38,228 bases of DNA from Gammaproteobacteria bacterium (GCA_030431985.1 JAUIIB010000029.1:1-38228), one strand, 5' to 3'; positions 15,302 to 24,146 are shown, counted from the stretch's first letter. Program-made: numbers and translations. The notes: generated by a model from the letters alone, not told the origin.

Positions 15302-17527
15302 TCAACGATTAGATTGCAGTAATGAAATAATAGCTTTATGACTATTTTCCTCAGCTATGGATAAAGCACTCTGGCCAAGTATATTTTTAGCCTGAATATC
15401 AGCACCTTTTTTCAACAATACATCAACAATTGTCGGCTGGTTTTTCTGAACGGCCAGCATGAGTGCATTCCAACCACTCTGATCACTGAGATTGACATTG
15501 GCGGTACGTTTCAGAATATCAAATACGATACTATATCGCTCAAAAACGATAGCGCTCATAACTGCAGTTCTTCCTTTCCGATTCTGAATATCGACATTGG
15601 CCTGCTGATTCAGTATCAATCGTGCCGTGTCTAAATGTCCAAAAGTTAATGCTTTAATAAGCGCAGTATCGCCTGAATGCGTATCCTGAGCATCGACAGG
15701 TATACCGGCATCCAAAAATAACGCAACAAGCGAAGAGTTCCCCTGTTCCGCATGCACGAAGAAATCTGATAAATTAAAATCGACACCCCGTTCAGCAAGT
15801 CTGTAACGCGCTCGTGCTCGATCTCTAGCTGCAAGTTCGTGTAAATCCATCCCTGAGTCTTGGCCAGCCACTCTAGTCTGCGTGATATTGGCCTCCACAT
15901 CGGCCGATAATGCATCGATCATCCGATTATTTGAATCAATATATCTGGCTTTTTTGACATAGGACTGTGCCACTTTCCACTGTGATTGCGCGATGGCCCG
16001 TTTTGCCTGTTGTACAAATTGCTGCTTAATTCGTTCAATTCCTTCGATCGCCGCACTATTTTCAGGTTGTAGATCGAGTATTCGTCGATATACGGCAATT
16101 GCATTATTGTCTTTGGGCAACGTTAACTGATGCTTATGTTCCAGTATCCCGGCTTGATCGAGCAAGTCTTCTATTTCTTCAATAGAATTATCAGATGGAA
16201 GCATGCTTGGTGAATCCCACGAGCTGTCAGTAGAATCTGAATTCACAATACTGAATGCAGTATACTGTTCATCTATTTCCAGATCAGGCTCCTCTTGCTC
16301 AATGTCCGTAAAGGGATTTTCCTGAAACATCGCTGTTGGCTGCAATTGATCAGATGGACTTGCCACATCGTTTTTTTCAATACTGCTTACGGTTTGCTGC
16401 ACTAAATACCATCGATCGGTAATAACGATTAAAACCATCAGAACTAACGCAAGTGTTCCCAGATCACGCAATAGATGCCGGTGCTTGGGTTTGTGTTCAG
16501 AATGCTCAAAAACTTGTTCAGATACCGGAGTCATGACTGCACCATGAACATCACGCCGTCTAACTTCATCTTGCTGCGGCTCGTATGTACTACATTCCTC
16601 TGTCTCAGTAACATGCCCGTTATTTGTGCATGTTATGATTGATTTCTGCACGCCGAATTGCTGTTTAATCTCTCTTTCAGGCACTTTAATGAATGAATCT
16701 TCAAACAGCTGTTTTTCCACAAACGGCGGCGAATCTGCTTCAATTTCCAACAAACAATTTTCTCCGGCCTGGCGAACTTCTTTTTCCGTCACGATGGATA
16801 ACTGCTGCTTATCCGCCTGAAATAATGCCATACCACAAATAGTATTGATATTCCGAGGCAAACCATTTGAGAGTAAAGCAATTGCACCGATAGCATCCTC
16901 AGTGAATATTGCTGGACCCGAATAACGCGCAACTGACAAACGATGCTCAACATAGCTTTTAACTTCAGCTTCACTGAGCGCATCCAAATCTATAATACCT
17001 TCTGAAGATTGAGCTCCCAGGGCATATTGAGCAACATTAAATGAATGCATCAAACTACTGCACCCGACAAGAATCAGCACTGTTGGACTACTCTGAGCAT
17101 TGCGTTCCGCAACAATTTTTAGCAATTCAGCCAAAGGCGCTTCATCAATCCCTTCTTCAACATCCAGCAAATAAACTACTTTTTGGCAATCGCCACCATT
17201 TTCCGCGGCATCATCGCGCACTGCTTTAATGACCTCGGAAAAGTTATATTGCGGCACTTCAGACCATGCCTCCGTATTAATGAAAACTGAGAGATCTTTA
17301 AATGCAAATGCCTGGTTATCCTGAAACAGGACTTCCACAATACGTGAGATAAGTGTCGATTTGCCCACGCCAGTTGAGCCAACAAAACAAATCACACCTA
17401 CCGATTTCTCAATCGTTTCAACCAGTTGATTGAATATCTGCTGATGGCTTTTCGGAAAAAATATATTGCTTTGTCGAACAAGCTGACTAAATGGGTTTTT
17501 ATGTAACCCAAAAAACTGGCTATACAT
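15302..17527 (-). CDS. ExeA-like AAA ATPase with membrane segment, TPR-like region and ankyrin repeats
   Basis: 741 residues. The N-terminal half (1-260) is an ExeA/GspA-type ATPase. It opens with the family hallmark FFGLHKNPF, has a Walker A GSTGVGKST (50-58), a Walker-B-like VVYLLDVEE (117-125) and the typical LPRNINTIC sensor region (223-231). A single membrane helix lies at about 353-374 (GTLALVLMVLIVITDRW), so the ATPase is cytoplasmic and the rest periplasmic. The outer part has a low-complexity acidic linker, a TPR-like helical region (474-550) and about five ankyrin repeats (585-740). ExeA proteins help assemble secretin or pilus complexes through peptidoglycan-binding domains; here ankyrin repeats take that place. 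Upstream is an OmpA-type lipoprotein. The ATG at 17527 has a GGGGA Shine-Dalgarno site. Function is inferred only in broad terms. Confidence 0.85.
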   Translation of the reverse strand: MYSQFFGLHKNPFSQLVRQSNIFFPKSHQQIFNQLVETIEKSVGVICFVGSTGVGKSTLISRIVEVLFQDNQAFAFKDLSVFINTEAWSEVPQYNFSEVIKAVRDDAAENGGDCQKVVYLLDVEEGIDEAPLAELLKIVAERNAQSSPTVLILVGCSSLMHSFNVAQYALGAQSSEGIIDLDALSEAEVKSYVEHRLSVARYSGPAIFTEDAIGAIALLSNGLPRNINTICGMALFQADKQQLSIVTEKEVRQAGENCLLEIEADSPPFVEKQLFEDSFIKVPEREIKQQFGVQKSIITCTNNGHVTETEECSTYEPQQDEVRRRDVHGAVMTPVSEQVFEHSEHKPKHRHLLRDLGTLALVLMVLIVITDRWYLVQQTVSSIEKNDVASPSDQLQPTAMFQENPFTDIEQEEPDLEIDEQYTAFSIVNSDSTDSSWDSPSMLPSDNSIEEIEDLLDQAGILEHKHQLTLPKDNNAIAVYRRILDLQPENSAAIEGIERIKQQFVQQAKRAIAQSQWKVAQSYVKKARYIDSNNRMIDALSADVEANITQTRVAGQDSGMDLHELAARDRARARYRLAERGVDFNLSDFFVHAEQGNSSLVALFLDAGIPVDAQDTHSGDTALIKALTFGHLDTARLILNQQANVDIQNRKGRTAVMSAIVFERYSIVFDILKRTANVNLSDQSGWNALMLAVQKNQPTIVDVLLKKGADIQAKNILGQSALSIAEENSHKAIISLLQSNR

Positions 17528-17566
17528 ATCTAATCCCCGCCTCTCGCGTATCGTAAAAGCCGCAAT

Positions 17567-17665
17567 CTAAGGAGTGTCGTCATGAGTTATATGCATTTCT
17601 TTTTGTTTTTCGTGAATGGTTGATATGGCCACTTTTCCACGAAAACCTTCATAATACCCAAGCAT
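17567..17665 (-). CDS. possible 32-residue small protein between the OmpA lipoprotein and the ATPase
   Basis: A frame of 32 codons begins at ATG 17665, with GAGG eight bases upstream, and ends 39 bases before the ATPase gene. The peptide is polar and histidine-rich at its end (MHITHDDTP). A second, 12-codon frame overlaps the OmpA-lipoprotein stop in ATGA. No family is recognised and either could be chance. They are listed because the 176-base gap lies within an apparent operon. Confidence 0.2.
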   Translation of the reverse strand: MLGYYEGFRGKVAISTIHEKQKEMHITHDDTP

Positions 17666-17703
17666 AAGCTAGACCTCGTTTTTTATTTCTACAGCAAATA
17701 CTT

Positions 17704-18228
17704 TCATTTCGGACTGTTGTTTACATTACTCTCTACAACAATAATTTCCACTCTTCGATTCTGAGCACGTCCTTCAGGATTATCTCTTCCATCGGGCTTT
17801 GTATTGGGAGCAATTGGGTATTTTTTGCCGTAACCGCGACGCGTAATGCGGTCATCATGAACACCCTGAGCCTCCAGAGCATTGGCCACAGCACCGGCCC
17901 GATTCAGTGACAGCGCTTCATTATAGGTATCATCACCGATTGAGTCTGTATGACCTTCAACAAGAATATTTCTGTCTAATGCTCTTGGATCCACCAAAAT
18001 GGTTCCGATTTCTGATAATTTTTCCTTCGCCTGCCGGGTTAAATCGCTACTATCGAACTCAAAGTACACTTCAGGTAAAAAAACAACCACACCTTGCTCA
18101 GTTTCAATTGTTCTAAAACCTTTCTCATCAAAAAGATCAAGTAACTGCTTATTGCTGTATTGCGGAGTTGCGCAACCACCGATCAACGCCGCTAATAACA
18201 CCATCATATATGTAATTTTCTTTATCAT
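17704..18228 (-). CDS. OmpA-family outer-membrane lipoprotein
   Basis: 174 residues from ATG 18228, chosen because GAGGAT stands six bases upstream; an ATG at 18240 lies inside that ribosome binding site. The signal peptide ends in a lipobox, ALIGGC (Cys19), so the protein should be lipidated and sent to the outer membrane. The C-terminal OmpA domain (about 50-165) binds peptidoglycan: VYFEFDSSDL, the core LVEGHTDSIGD and the final NRRVEIIVVE are all present. The gene is Pal-like in size, but without tol genes beside it. It lies upstream of the ATPase-ankyrin gene on the same strand, 176 bases apart, and could supply its link to the wall or outer membrane. Confidence 0.88.
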   Translation of the reverse strand: MIKKITYMMVLLAALIGGCATPQYSNKQLLDLFDEKGFRTIETEQGVVVFLPEVYFEFDSSDLTRQAKEKLSEIGTILVDPRALDRNILVEGHTDSIGDDTYNEALSLNRAGAVANALEAQGVHDDRITRRGYGKKYPIAPNTKPDGRDNPEGRAQNRRVEIIVVESNVNNSPK

Positions 18229-18240
18229 TGTTATCCTCAT

Positions 18241-18614
18241 TTCTATCGATTTCGGAGCTTAACGATGATTTTAGCGCAATAAATACACGCCAAAATTCAT
18301 TGGCACACGGTAATATTTACCTTATTAAGTTTATGTAGTTTAACAGTATTATAAAAATTAGCACCTCTGACAAGACCTGAAAAACCCTGTAGCGCCTGAA
18401 ATAATGTCCAATATTAGATTCGAATAACGCATTCAACGCTGGAACATATTGAATAATGCCAGTAGAATTTGATGGATTACCACTCTTGATCACCCACAAA
18501 TAAAACCACTTAATTAGCAATTTTTACACTTTGGGGTAGGGTGAGGAATTGAAAAATTCAACGGATAATCTATAGAGATGCGGAAACTTTAGCAAATACC
18601 TCAAAAGCAAAGGT
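18241..18614. other. divergent intergenic region without a recognised gene
   Basis: These 374 AT-rich bases separate the OmpA-lipoprotein gene (minus) from the TrkA-C gene (plus) and must hold both promoters. A small inverted repeat, TTGAA-AAA-TTCAA, is at 18548-18560. No open frame with coding character was seen. Confidence 0.3.
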
Positions 18615-19448
18615 TTGACCGTTTGGAATAATCTGGATAGAGTTAAACTAATTATGGTAGCCATATTATCCTTAATTGTCGTGATGGCGATATCCTTTTT
18701 AGTCACACGAATCGCAACAATTGCTTTGATGCATACAGGTCTGTCTCAGGAGGTCGCACGGTTTCAGGCACGTTCGGCATTAACGGGAGCCGGTTTTACA
18801 ACCACGGAGTCCGAGCGTTTAGTTAATCATCCAGTGCGGAGGCGCATCCTTATGCTGCTAATGCTAATTGGCAATGCAGGTATTATTACTGCGGCTTCTT
18901 CATTGATTTTAGCGTTCGTCAATCAAGACAGCAGCGATCATTTATGGCTTAAAATAGCGCTTCTAATTACTGCAATGACCATACTATGGGCATTAGCGAC
19001 CAGTCGCTGGGTTGATCAATATTTATCTCGACTCATTAATCTTGCACTTAAACGCTACACATCGCTTGAAGTACGCGACTTTGCCAGCCTGCTGGGTTTG
19101 TCCAGCGATTATCGCATTGTAGAAATTCTGGTTTCCCAGAACGACTGGCTTGCCGGCAAAACATTACTGACCAGCCGTCTGAGCGAAGAAGGCATTCTGG
19201 TATTGGGAATACAACGAAAAAACGGTAATTTCCTTGGCACACCAAGTAAAGAAACATGTGTAGAGCCGGAAGACACCCTTATCACTTATGGCCATCTAGA
19301 GGCACTAAAGTCACTGGATGAACGTCGCTACGGCAACCAGGGTAATGTGGAACACATAAAAGCTGTCGCACAACAAAAGCAGCGAAAAAAAGAAGAAGAA
19401 AAACAAGACAAAGTTGCACAGAAAAATAATTCCGATACACCAGAGTAA
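18615..19448 (+). CDS. membrane protein with a TrkA-C domain
   Basis: 277 residues from TTG 18615; ATG 18654 is an alternative and would still keep the first membrane helix. The N-terminal part has three hydrophobic segments (about 12-35, 75-100, 108-128). The stretch between the first two (ARSALTGAGFTTTESERLVN) resembles a pore loop of TrkH/KtrB-type ion channels. The C-terminal part (about 148-230) is a TrkA-C (RCK-C) domain, a regulatory ligand-binding fold of potassium uptake systems. It ends in a lysine/glutamate-rich tail (KKEEEKQDK). It may be a small ion channel or transporter regulator at the inner membrane. The substrate is not shown by the sequence. It stands alone, 166 bases before the hibernation-factor gene. 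Confidence 0.75.
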   Translation: MTVWNNLDRVKLIMVAILSLIVVMAISFLVTRIATIALMHTGLSQEVARFQARSALTGAGFTTTESERLVNHPVRRRILMLLMLIGNAGIITAASSLILAFVNQDSSDHLWLKIALLITAMTILWALATSRWVDQYLSRLINLALKRYTSLEVRDFASLLGLSSDYRIVEILVSQNDWLAGKTLLTSRLSEEGILVLGIQRKNGNFLGTPSKETCVEPEDTLITYGHLEALKSLDERRYGNQGNVEHIKAVAQQKQRKKEEEKQDKVAQKNNSDTPE

Positions 19449-19614
19449 AGTGCAGACTCTAATAAAGGATTAAATAGATGGGTCTCTTATTATAAATTCC
19501 AGATCTTATTTGAACTTATTCAAGCTTTTTTAAACAAAATTATAAGCTTGATGTTCAAACCCTGCAAAACCTTCAAACGGATTAATTTTTACAATCAAAA
19601 TCAATTATATTTTT

Positions 19615-19914
19615 ATGAATATTGTGTACGAGTATGTCAACGTCAGTGCAAGCGACCGTTTAGAGCATTTAATTCAAGAAAAACTGGAAAAATTACAGAA
19701 AAAATATCCTTTTGTACAACGCGGAGATGTCTTCCTGAAGCAGAGCAACAAGGATCATGATCAGAAGCATCATTGTGGTATCCGTTTAAGTTTACCCGGA
19801 CCGCAGATCTACGCTTCATCGGATGAACCAAGTTTTGAAGAAGCTATTTCTGAAACAATCCGTGATTTAAACGATCAACTTGAACGAACAAAAAACAAAA
19901 TGAAGGGACATTAG
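19615..19914 (+). CDS. hpf: ribosome hibernation-promoting factor, short form
   Basis: 99 residues, the size of short HPF/YfiA proteins. These bind the decoding centre of the 30S subunit and silence ribosomes in starved cells. Family features are the beta-alpha-beta-beta-beta-alpha order, the helix LEHLIQEKLEKLQKKYPF, the central strand CGIRLSLPGPQIYASSDEP and the C-terminal helix YSFEEAIS-like segment FEEAISETIRDLNDQL. The start ATG 19615 follows an AT-rich stretch without a clear Shine-Dalgarno site. In many proteobacteria this gene follows rpoN; here it does not. A terminator lies just downstream, oriented for the convergent gene. Confidence 0.88.
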   Translation: MNIVYEYVNVSASDRLEHLIQEKLEKLQKKYPFVQRGDVFLKQSNKDHDQKHHCGIRLSLPGPQIYASSDEPSFEEAISETIRDLNDQLERTKNKMKGH

Positions 19915-19924
19915 CAGAGCTATC

Positions 19925-19973
19925 AAAAAATAACCTAGCCGGAGTCAACAGCCTTTTAGTCATGACTCCGACT
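19925..19973 (-). terminator. intrinsic terminator of the unknown helical-protein gene
   Basis: On the minus strand an 11-base-pair stem with one G-U pair forms between 19973-19963 and 19947-19937 (core CGGAGTCA with TGACTCCG). It is followed by GTTATTTTTTG. The left arm contains the stop codon of the 19956-20507 gene. It may also stop hpf transcripts from the other side. Confidence 0.7.
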
Positions 19974-20507
19974 TAGATATTCGTTTAACATCGCTATCGC
20001 ATCACGAAAACAACTCAATAACCGTTTATATTCGGCGTTCAGTTCACGCAAAGCATCTTTTTCTTCCTGAGTATTCGGTAAGCGGAGCTCCGATATTTTT
20101 GTCAGTAACGATACCCTGTCACCGAGGGCTTCAAGCAGCTTGCTGTATGCGCTCTCCAGAACAAAATCACTGCGTTCTTTCCCGACATCATCCAACAAAT
20201 TTTTGATATTCTCGATGACATATGTAATGCCACCCTTAACAGCATACCAGTCCATCGCATTTGGGTTATTTTTTTTGAGAAATTCATCGATATCCCTGAC
20301 CACTCTGGCTTGATGACGCGCCTGAAGGTTTGTTGCCCTGGCGCTGATTTCAATCAGCCGTTTACGCTCCCGCTCAGCGGCAACATAGTTATAACCCGAT
20401 GTTCCCGTCACGACAAGATGCTTGATACCGTCTACAATTTTAGTCAGCGCATCCCCTGCTGCGCCAATCGACTCAATAATTTCCTTGTATAAAATCAGCT
20501 GGGTCAT
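19956..20507 (-). CDS. helical protein of unknown function
   Basis: 183 residues, with no signal peptide and no membrane helix. The sequence is predicted by eye to be almost entirely helical, with charged repeats (YVAAERERKRLIEIS, ELNAEYKRLLSCFRDAI) that could form coiled-coil packing. One conserved-looking turn, TGTSGYNY, lies near residue 35. I do not recognise a family. The ATG at 20507 has AGAGG seven bases upstream, so it is very likely expressed. It is separated from the ubiquinone operon by a terminator at 20622-20648 and ends in its own terminator, so it is probably a single-gene unit. The function is open. Confidence 0.75.
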   Translation of the reverse strand: MTQLILYKEIIESIGAAGDALTKIVDGIKHLVVTGTSGYNYVAAERERKRLIEISARATNLQARHQARVVRDIDEFLKKNNPNAMDWYAVKGGITYVIENIKNLLDDVGKERSDFVLESAYSKLLEALGDRVSLLTKISELRLPNTQEEKDALRELNAEYKRLLSCFRDAIAMLNEYLSRSHD

Positions 20508-20621
20508 TTCAGAGCCTCTCGTAACGAAAACACAGACTGTAACGCTGCACTATACTGATTGTACTGCCAATCAATGGATAACGGCTAACTCTATTTCGCG
20601 TAGATATCTCCCGGACAAGGC

Positions 20622-20648
20622 AAAAAAACAGCCAATAAAATGGCCGCC
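20622..20648 (-). terminator. intrinsic terminator after the MEKHLA gene
   Basis: On the minus strand GGCGGCCA (20648-20641) pairs with UGGCUGUU (20635-20628), including G-U pairs, around a UUUUAU loop, and is followed by seven T. It lies about 80 bases after the MEKHLA stop and closes the ubiC-ubiA-ubiD-MEKHLA unit. Confidence 0.65.
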
Positions 20649-20729
20649 AAAATAGGTGTGAAAAAATCCGTGTCAGCGATCCAACCAACACTCAAACCAT
20701 CAATATAATCGATAGATATAACAGAAACG

Positions 20730-21200
20730 TTACAAAAACTGCCATGTCGAAAATGTTGCACCCTGACCCAATGTTACGCCATCTGGTGTAACAACATTCC
20801 AGATAACGGCCCGATCAACATAAAATCGTTTTCCGGTACTTGAAATCCGCACACCACTGTAATCGGAAATATAACCATGTTCTTTGGCCTGTTGCAGCAT
20901 CAGCGCACGTTCCTCGCGGTTAACGGGTTCCGCAGTCAAACGTGAAGGCGTCTGCATTAACTGGTTCCATTCCATTTCCCACAAATCCAATGCTGTGCGG
21001 TTCCCGTAATTAAAAATCGGGTCATCCTGTACTTTGTGGGACAGCACAACAAACGGACAATTAAACAGATACGCCGCCTGCTCATATGGTGTACCTTCCC
21101 GGGGAATCAGCTCCTGTTTAATCCAGTGCACATAGCTGTCCAGCAGGTATTGACTCCACTGCAATTTTTCCGGACTTTCCCATTCACTTTGCTTGGTCAT
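20730..21200 (-). CDS. MEKHLA-domain protein, last gene of the ubiquinone operon
   Basis: 156 residues from ATG 21200, chosen because GGGGA lies six bases upstream; a GTG at 21218 is the other possibility. The protein matches the stand-alone bacterial MEKHLA domain, a PAS-like fold. Visible segments are LLDSYVHWI, CPFVVLSHKVQDDPIFNYGN, ALDLWEMEW, LTAEPVNREERA and the terminal strand GQGATFSTWQF. PAS-like folds bind small molecules or flavins; the ligand is not known. It begins 37 bases after ubiD, has the same orientation and is followed by a terminator, which ties it to ubiquinone synthesis or to sensing its state. That link is an inference from position alone. Confidence 0.85.
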   Translation of the reverse strand: MTKQSEWESPEKLQWSQYLLDSYVHWIKQELIPREGTPYEQAAYLFNCPFVVLSHKVQDDPIFNYGNRTALDLWEMEWNQLMQTPSRLTAEPVNREERALMLQQAKEHGYISDYSGVRISSTGKRFYVDRAVIWNVVTPDGVTLGQGATFSTWQFL

Positions 21201-21237
21201 ATTATTTCCCCAATGCACACCCGATCCAACCAGCTGA

Positions 21238-22701
21238 TCAGAGTCCTAATTCCTTCCACATGGCATCCACCTTCAGCTTAACCGTTTCATCCATCATGAT
21301 CGGTGTTCCCCATTCACGCGTGGTTTCTCCCGGCCATTTGTTGGTCGCGTCGAGTCCCATTTTGCCACCCAAGCCAGAAATGGGGCTGGCGAAATCCAGA
21401 TAATCGATCGGCGTATTTTCGACGATCAAGGTATCGCGCACAGGATCAACGCGAGTGGTAATCGCCCAGATAACTTCCTTCCAGTCGCGGATATCGATGT
21501 CATCATCGGTTACGATAATAAATTTGGTATACATGAACTGACGCAAGAAACTCCAGATCCCGAACATCACACGCTTGCTGTGTCCGGCATATTGTTTTCT
21601 CATGCTTACTACCGCCATACGGTACGAACAACCCTCTGGTGGCAGATAAAAATCGATAATTTCGGGAAACTGTTTCTGCAACAATGGTACGAATACCTCG
21701 TTCAACGCCACACCAAGCACCGCAGGTTCATCGGGGGGCTTACCCGTATAAGTGGAATGGTATATCGGGTCACGGCGCATGGTAATGCGTTCGATGGTCA
21801 ATACCGGAAACATCTCCTGTTCGTTATAGTAGCCGGTATGATCGCCATAAGGTCCTTCAAGCGCAGTCTCATTAGGATAAATCGCACCTTCAAGTACGAT
21901 TTCAGCACTGGCAGGCACCTGAAGGTCATTGCCGATGCAATGAATGACTTCCGTTTTCGAACCGCGTAACAGTCCGGCAAACTGATACTCACTCAATGTA
22001 TCAGGTACAGGAGTCACAGCGCCGAGAATTGTCGCCGGGTCCGCACCCAATGCCACAGCAACCGGATACGGCTTGCCGGGGTTGTTCAGTGTAAATTCCC
22101 GGAAATCCAACGCACCGCCACGGTGGGCAAGCCATCGCATAATCACTTTGTTCCGCGCGATTACTTGTTGCCGGTAAATACCGAGATTCTGACGGGTTTT
22201 GTGCGGCCCGCGTGTTACCGTCAGCCCCCAAGTGATTAAGGGCGCCACGTCACCAGGCCAGCAGGTTTGCACAGGGATTCTTCCCAGATCGACATCACTG
22301 CCCTCCCACACGACTTCCTGACACGGTGCATTGCGCACTTCCTTGGGCGTCATGTTTAACACTTGTTTGAGTACCGGCAGTTTTTCCCAGGCGTCCTTTA
22401 ATCCCTTAGGTGGATCAGGTTCTTTGAGGTAAGACAGCAGTTTACCCACTTCACGCAATGCCTGGACCGATGTCTGACCCATACCCATAGCAACGCGCTC
22501 AGGCGTGCCAAACAGGTTACCCAGAACCGGCATGCTGTATCCTTTTGGATTTTCAAATAATACCGCAGGACCTTCGGTCTTTAGAATCCGGTCACAAATT
22601 TCGGTCATTTCGAGACGGGGATCGATTTCCTTATCGATTCGCTTGAGCTCGCCAATGGTTTCAAGTTGTACGATAAAATCCCTTAGGTCCTGATATTGCA
22701 T
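21238..22701 (-). CDS. ubiD: 4-hydroxy-3-polyprenylbenzoate decarboxylase
   Basis: 487 residues from ATG 22701; the TTG just before it (22704) is not needed, as GGGGAA lies seven to eight bases upstream of the ATG. It has the typical start [12 protein letters not shown], the [11 protein letters not shown] loop and the C-terminal [13 protein letters not shown] segment of UbiD. The enzyme removes the carboxyl group of the prenylated ring in ubiquinone synthesis using prenylated FMN, which is made by UbiX; no ubiX is in the window. The gene is 15 bases after ubiA and complete. Identification is firm. Confidence 0.96.
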   Translation of the reverse strand: MQYQDLRDFIVQLETIGELKRIDKEIDPRLEMTEICDRILKTEGPAVLFENPKGYSMPVLGNLFGTPERVAMGMGQTSVQALREVGKLLSYLKEPDPPKGLKDAWEKLPVLKQVLNMTPKEVRNAPCQEVVWEGSDVDLGRIPVQTCWPGDVAPLITWGLTVTRGPHKTRQNLGIYRQQVIARNKVIMRWLAHRGGALDFREFTLNNPGKPYPVAVALGADPATILGAVTPVPDTLSEYQFAGLLRGSKTEVIHCIGNDLQVPASAEIVLEGAIYPNETALEGPYGDHTGYYNEQEMFPVLTIERITMRRDPIYHSTYTGKPPDEPAVLGVALNEVFVPLLQKQFPEIIDFYLPPEGCSYRMAVVSMRKQYAGHSKRVMFGIWSFLRQFMYTKFIIVTDDDIDIRDWKEVIWAITTRVDPVRDTLIVENTPIDYLDFASPISGLGGKMGLDATNKWPGETTREWGTPIMMDETVKLKVDAMWKELGL

Positions 22702-22716
22702 CAATATTCCCCAGCT

Positions 22717-23595
22717 CTACCGCAACAGGAAGTCCAATGCAATCCCGGCAAACACCGTCATTCCTACCCAGTTGTTATGCAGAAATGCTTTGAAGCACAA
22801 TGTTCGATCCCGAGTGCGGATCAGAGTATATTGATATACTACCAAGCCAGAGGCAATCAATAACCCGGCGTGATAAATCAGTCCCATGTCCTGCAATTGA
22901 CCAATATAGACCATGATTGCAATAAACAATGCATGACAGACCATCACCCCCATTACATCATACTTTCCGAAGGTAATCGCAGAAGTTTTAATACCGATTC
23001 TAAGGTCATCGGGTTTGTCGACGATAGCGTACGCCGTATCGTATGCTATCACCCAGCATAAATTGGCCAGCATCAGTGTCCAGATCACCGGCGGCAACGC
23101 GTTGGTCTGTGCAGCGAATGCCATCGGAATTCCGAAGCTGAAGGCAACCCCCAAATAAGCCTGGGGCATAGCAAAAAACCGTTTGGTAAACGGATAAGAC
23201 GCAGCCAAAAATAAAGCGGGCACTGAAAGTGCTATGGTCAACAGATTAAGCGGTAAAATCAGTATAAATGCGATAAGACTCAAACCCGCCGCAAGCAGCA
23301 ATGCCTCCTTTGAATTAACCAATCCGGCAGCCATCGGACGTGCCTTGGTGCGTTCTACATGTGGATCGATTTTCCGATCGGCAAAATCGTTGATCACACA
23401 ACCTGCCGAGCGCATCAGAATGGTGCCGGCGATAAAAATAATCAGAATATGCAGATCGGGAAACCCTTGGGCGGCAAACCACAAACCCCATAGCATCGGC
23501 CATAGCAGCAATAATATCCCGATTGGTTTATCCAATCGCATCAAACGCGCATAAAGCATGAACCGATTCGGCTGATTAAGTTGATTGGAAACCAT
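22717..23595 (-). CDS. ubiA: 4-hydroxybenzoate polyprenyltransferase
   Basis: 292 residues. The start is ATG 23595, which shares one base with the ubiC stop (TGATG); a GTG one codon upstream is possible. It is an integral membrane protein with about eight or nine hydrophobic helices. The two aspartate-rich motifs that bind Mg-diphosphate are present: NDFADRKIDPHVERT, with KARPMAAG after it, and the later YAIVDKPDDLRIGIKT. It attaches the polyprenyl tail to 4-hydroxybenzoate at the inner membrane, the step after UbiC and before UbiD. Order and overlap with ubiC and ubiD show one operon. Confidence 0.96.
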   Translation of the reverse strand: MVSNQLNQPNRFMLYARLMRLDKPIGILLLLWPMLWGLWFAAQGFPDLHILIIFIAGTILMRSAGCVINDFADRKIDPHVERTKARPMAAGLVNSKEALLLAAGLSLIAFILILPLNLLTIALSVPALFLAASYPFTKRFFAMPQAYLGVAFSFGIPMAFAAQTNALPPVIWTLMLANLCWVIAYDTAYAIVDKPDDLRIGIKTSAITFGKYDVMGVMVCHALFIAIMVYIGQLQDMGLIYHAGLLIASGLVVYQYTLIRTRDRTLCFKAFLHNNWVGMTVFAGIALDFLLR

Positions 23596-24146
23596 CACGC
23601 CGCTAAATCCAGAATATCGGGCAAAAATACTTCAGTCACCAAGATAGATTCGCCTTGTAACGTAAACAACGAACGCCTTGCCCACAGATGTTCAGGTTTG
23701 TCTGTCAAGCGCAAAACGGCGCGATCATACAGAAAATGACCACCGTTCACTTTTTTAAATTCAAGCGGCGTTCGTTCAACCTTGGGATTGGTAAACAACA
23801 TGCTGCCCAACGATCGATTTCCCAGACCGCTTAAAGTTCTCCAGACACCCATCAGACTTTGCCGCGACACAACAGAATGCGCAAAAACCACAGGTTTGTC
23901 ACAACAATATAAATACACTTCACGAATCATCGCCAGTTCGTGTTGATGCTGATTCAGCCTCATCCATTCATCGCCATAAAGTCGTGCAAGCTCCTGAAAT
24001 ATAGGCTCGACATGAAACTGTGAACAGCATTCCTGAAGACGACGTGTCAGCGAACCTCTGTCCTGCAACCATTGACGCAGCTGGGGTGAAACGGCAGTTA
24101 ATGCGGGAAGCCATGCCTGTGGATGCGTCGTATTGATATTAACCAC
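23595..24146 (-). CDS. ubiC: chorismate pyruvate-lyase
   Basis: 183 residues. It cuts chorismate into 4-hydroxybenzoate and pyruvate, the first committed step of ubiquinone synthesis, in the cytoplasm. Family marks are the GSLTRRLQ segment, REVYLYC, LGNRSLGSMLF, the ARRSLFTLQGESILVTEVFLP strand pair and the active-site Glu in TEVFLP. The start is GTG 24146: an in-frame stop lies a short way upstream with no ATG between, and no strong Shine-Dalgarno site is seen, so expression may be modest. It is the first gene of the ubi operon. The 180 bases upstream, after the recG stop, show no terminator. Confidence 0.92.
   Translation of the reverse strand: MVNINTTHPQAWLPALTAVSPQLRQWLQDRGSLTRRLQECCSQFHVEPIFQELARLYGDEWMRLNQHQHELAMIREVYLYCCDKPVVFAHSVVSRQSLMGVWRTLSGLGNRSLGSMLFTNPKVERTPLEFKKVNGGHFLYDRAVLRLTDKPEHLWARRSLFTLQGESILVTEVFLPDILDLAA

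Noticed and set aside
17582..17623. A 13-codon plus-strand frame preceded by AAGGAG
   Set aside because: Too short to assess, on the strand opposite to the surrounding operon, and without other signals.
20509..20691. A 60-codon minus-strand frame rich in Phe, Trp and Leu
   Set aside because: It is formed by a terminator and its U-run and has no ribosome binding site.
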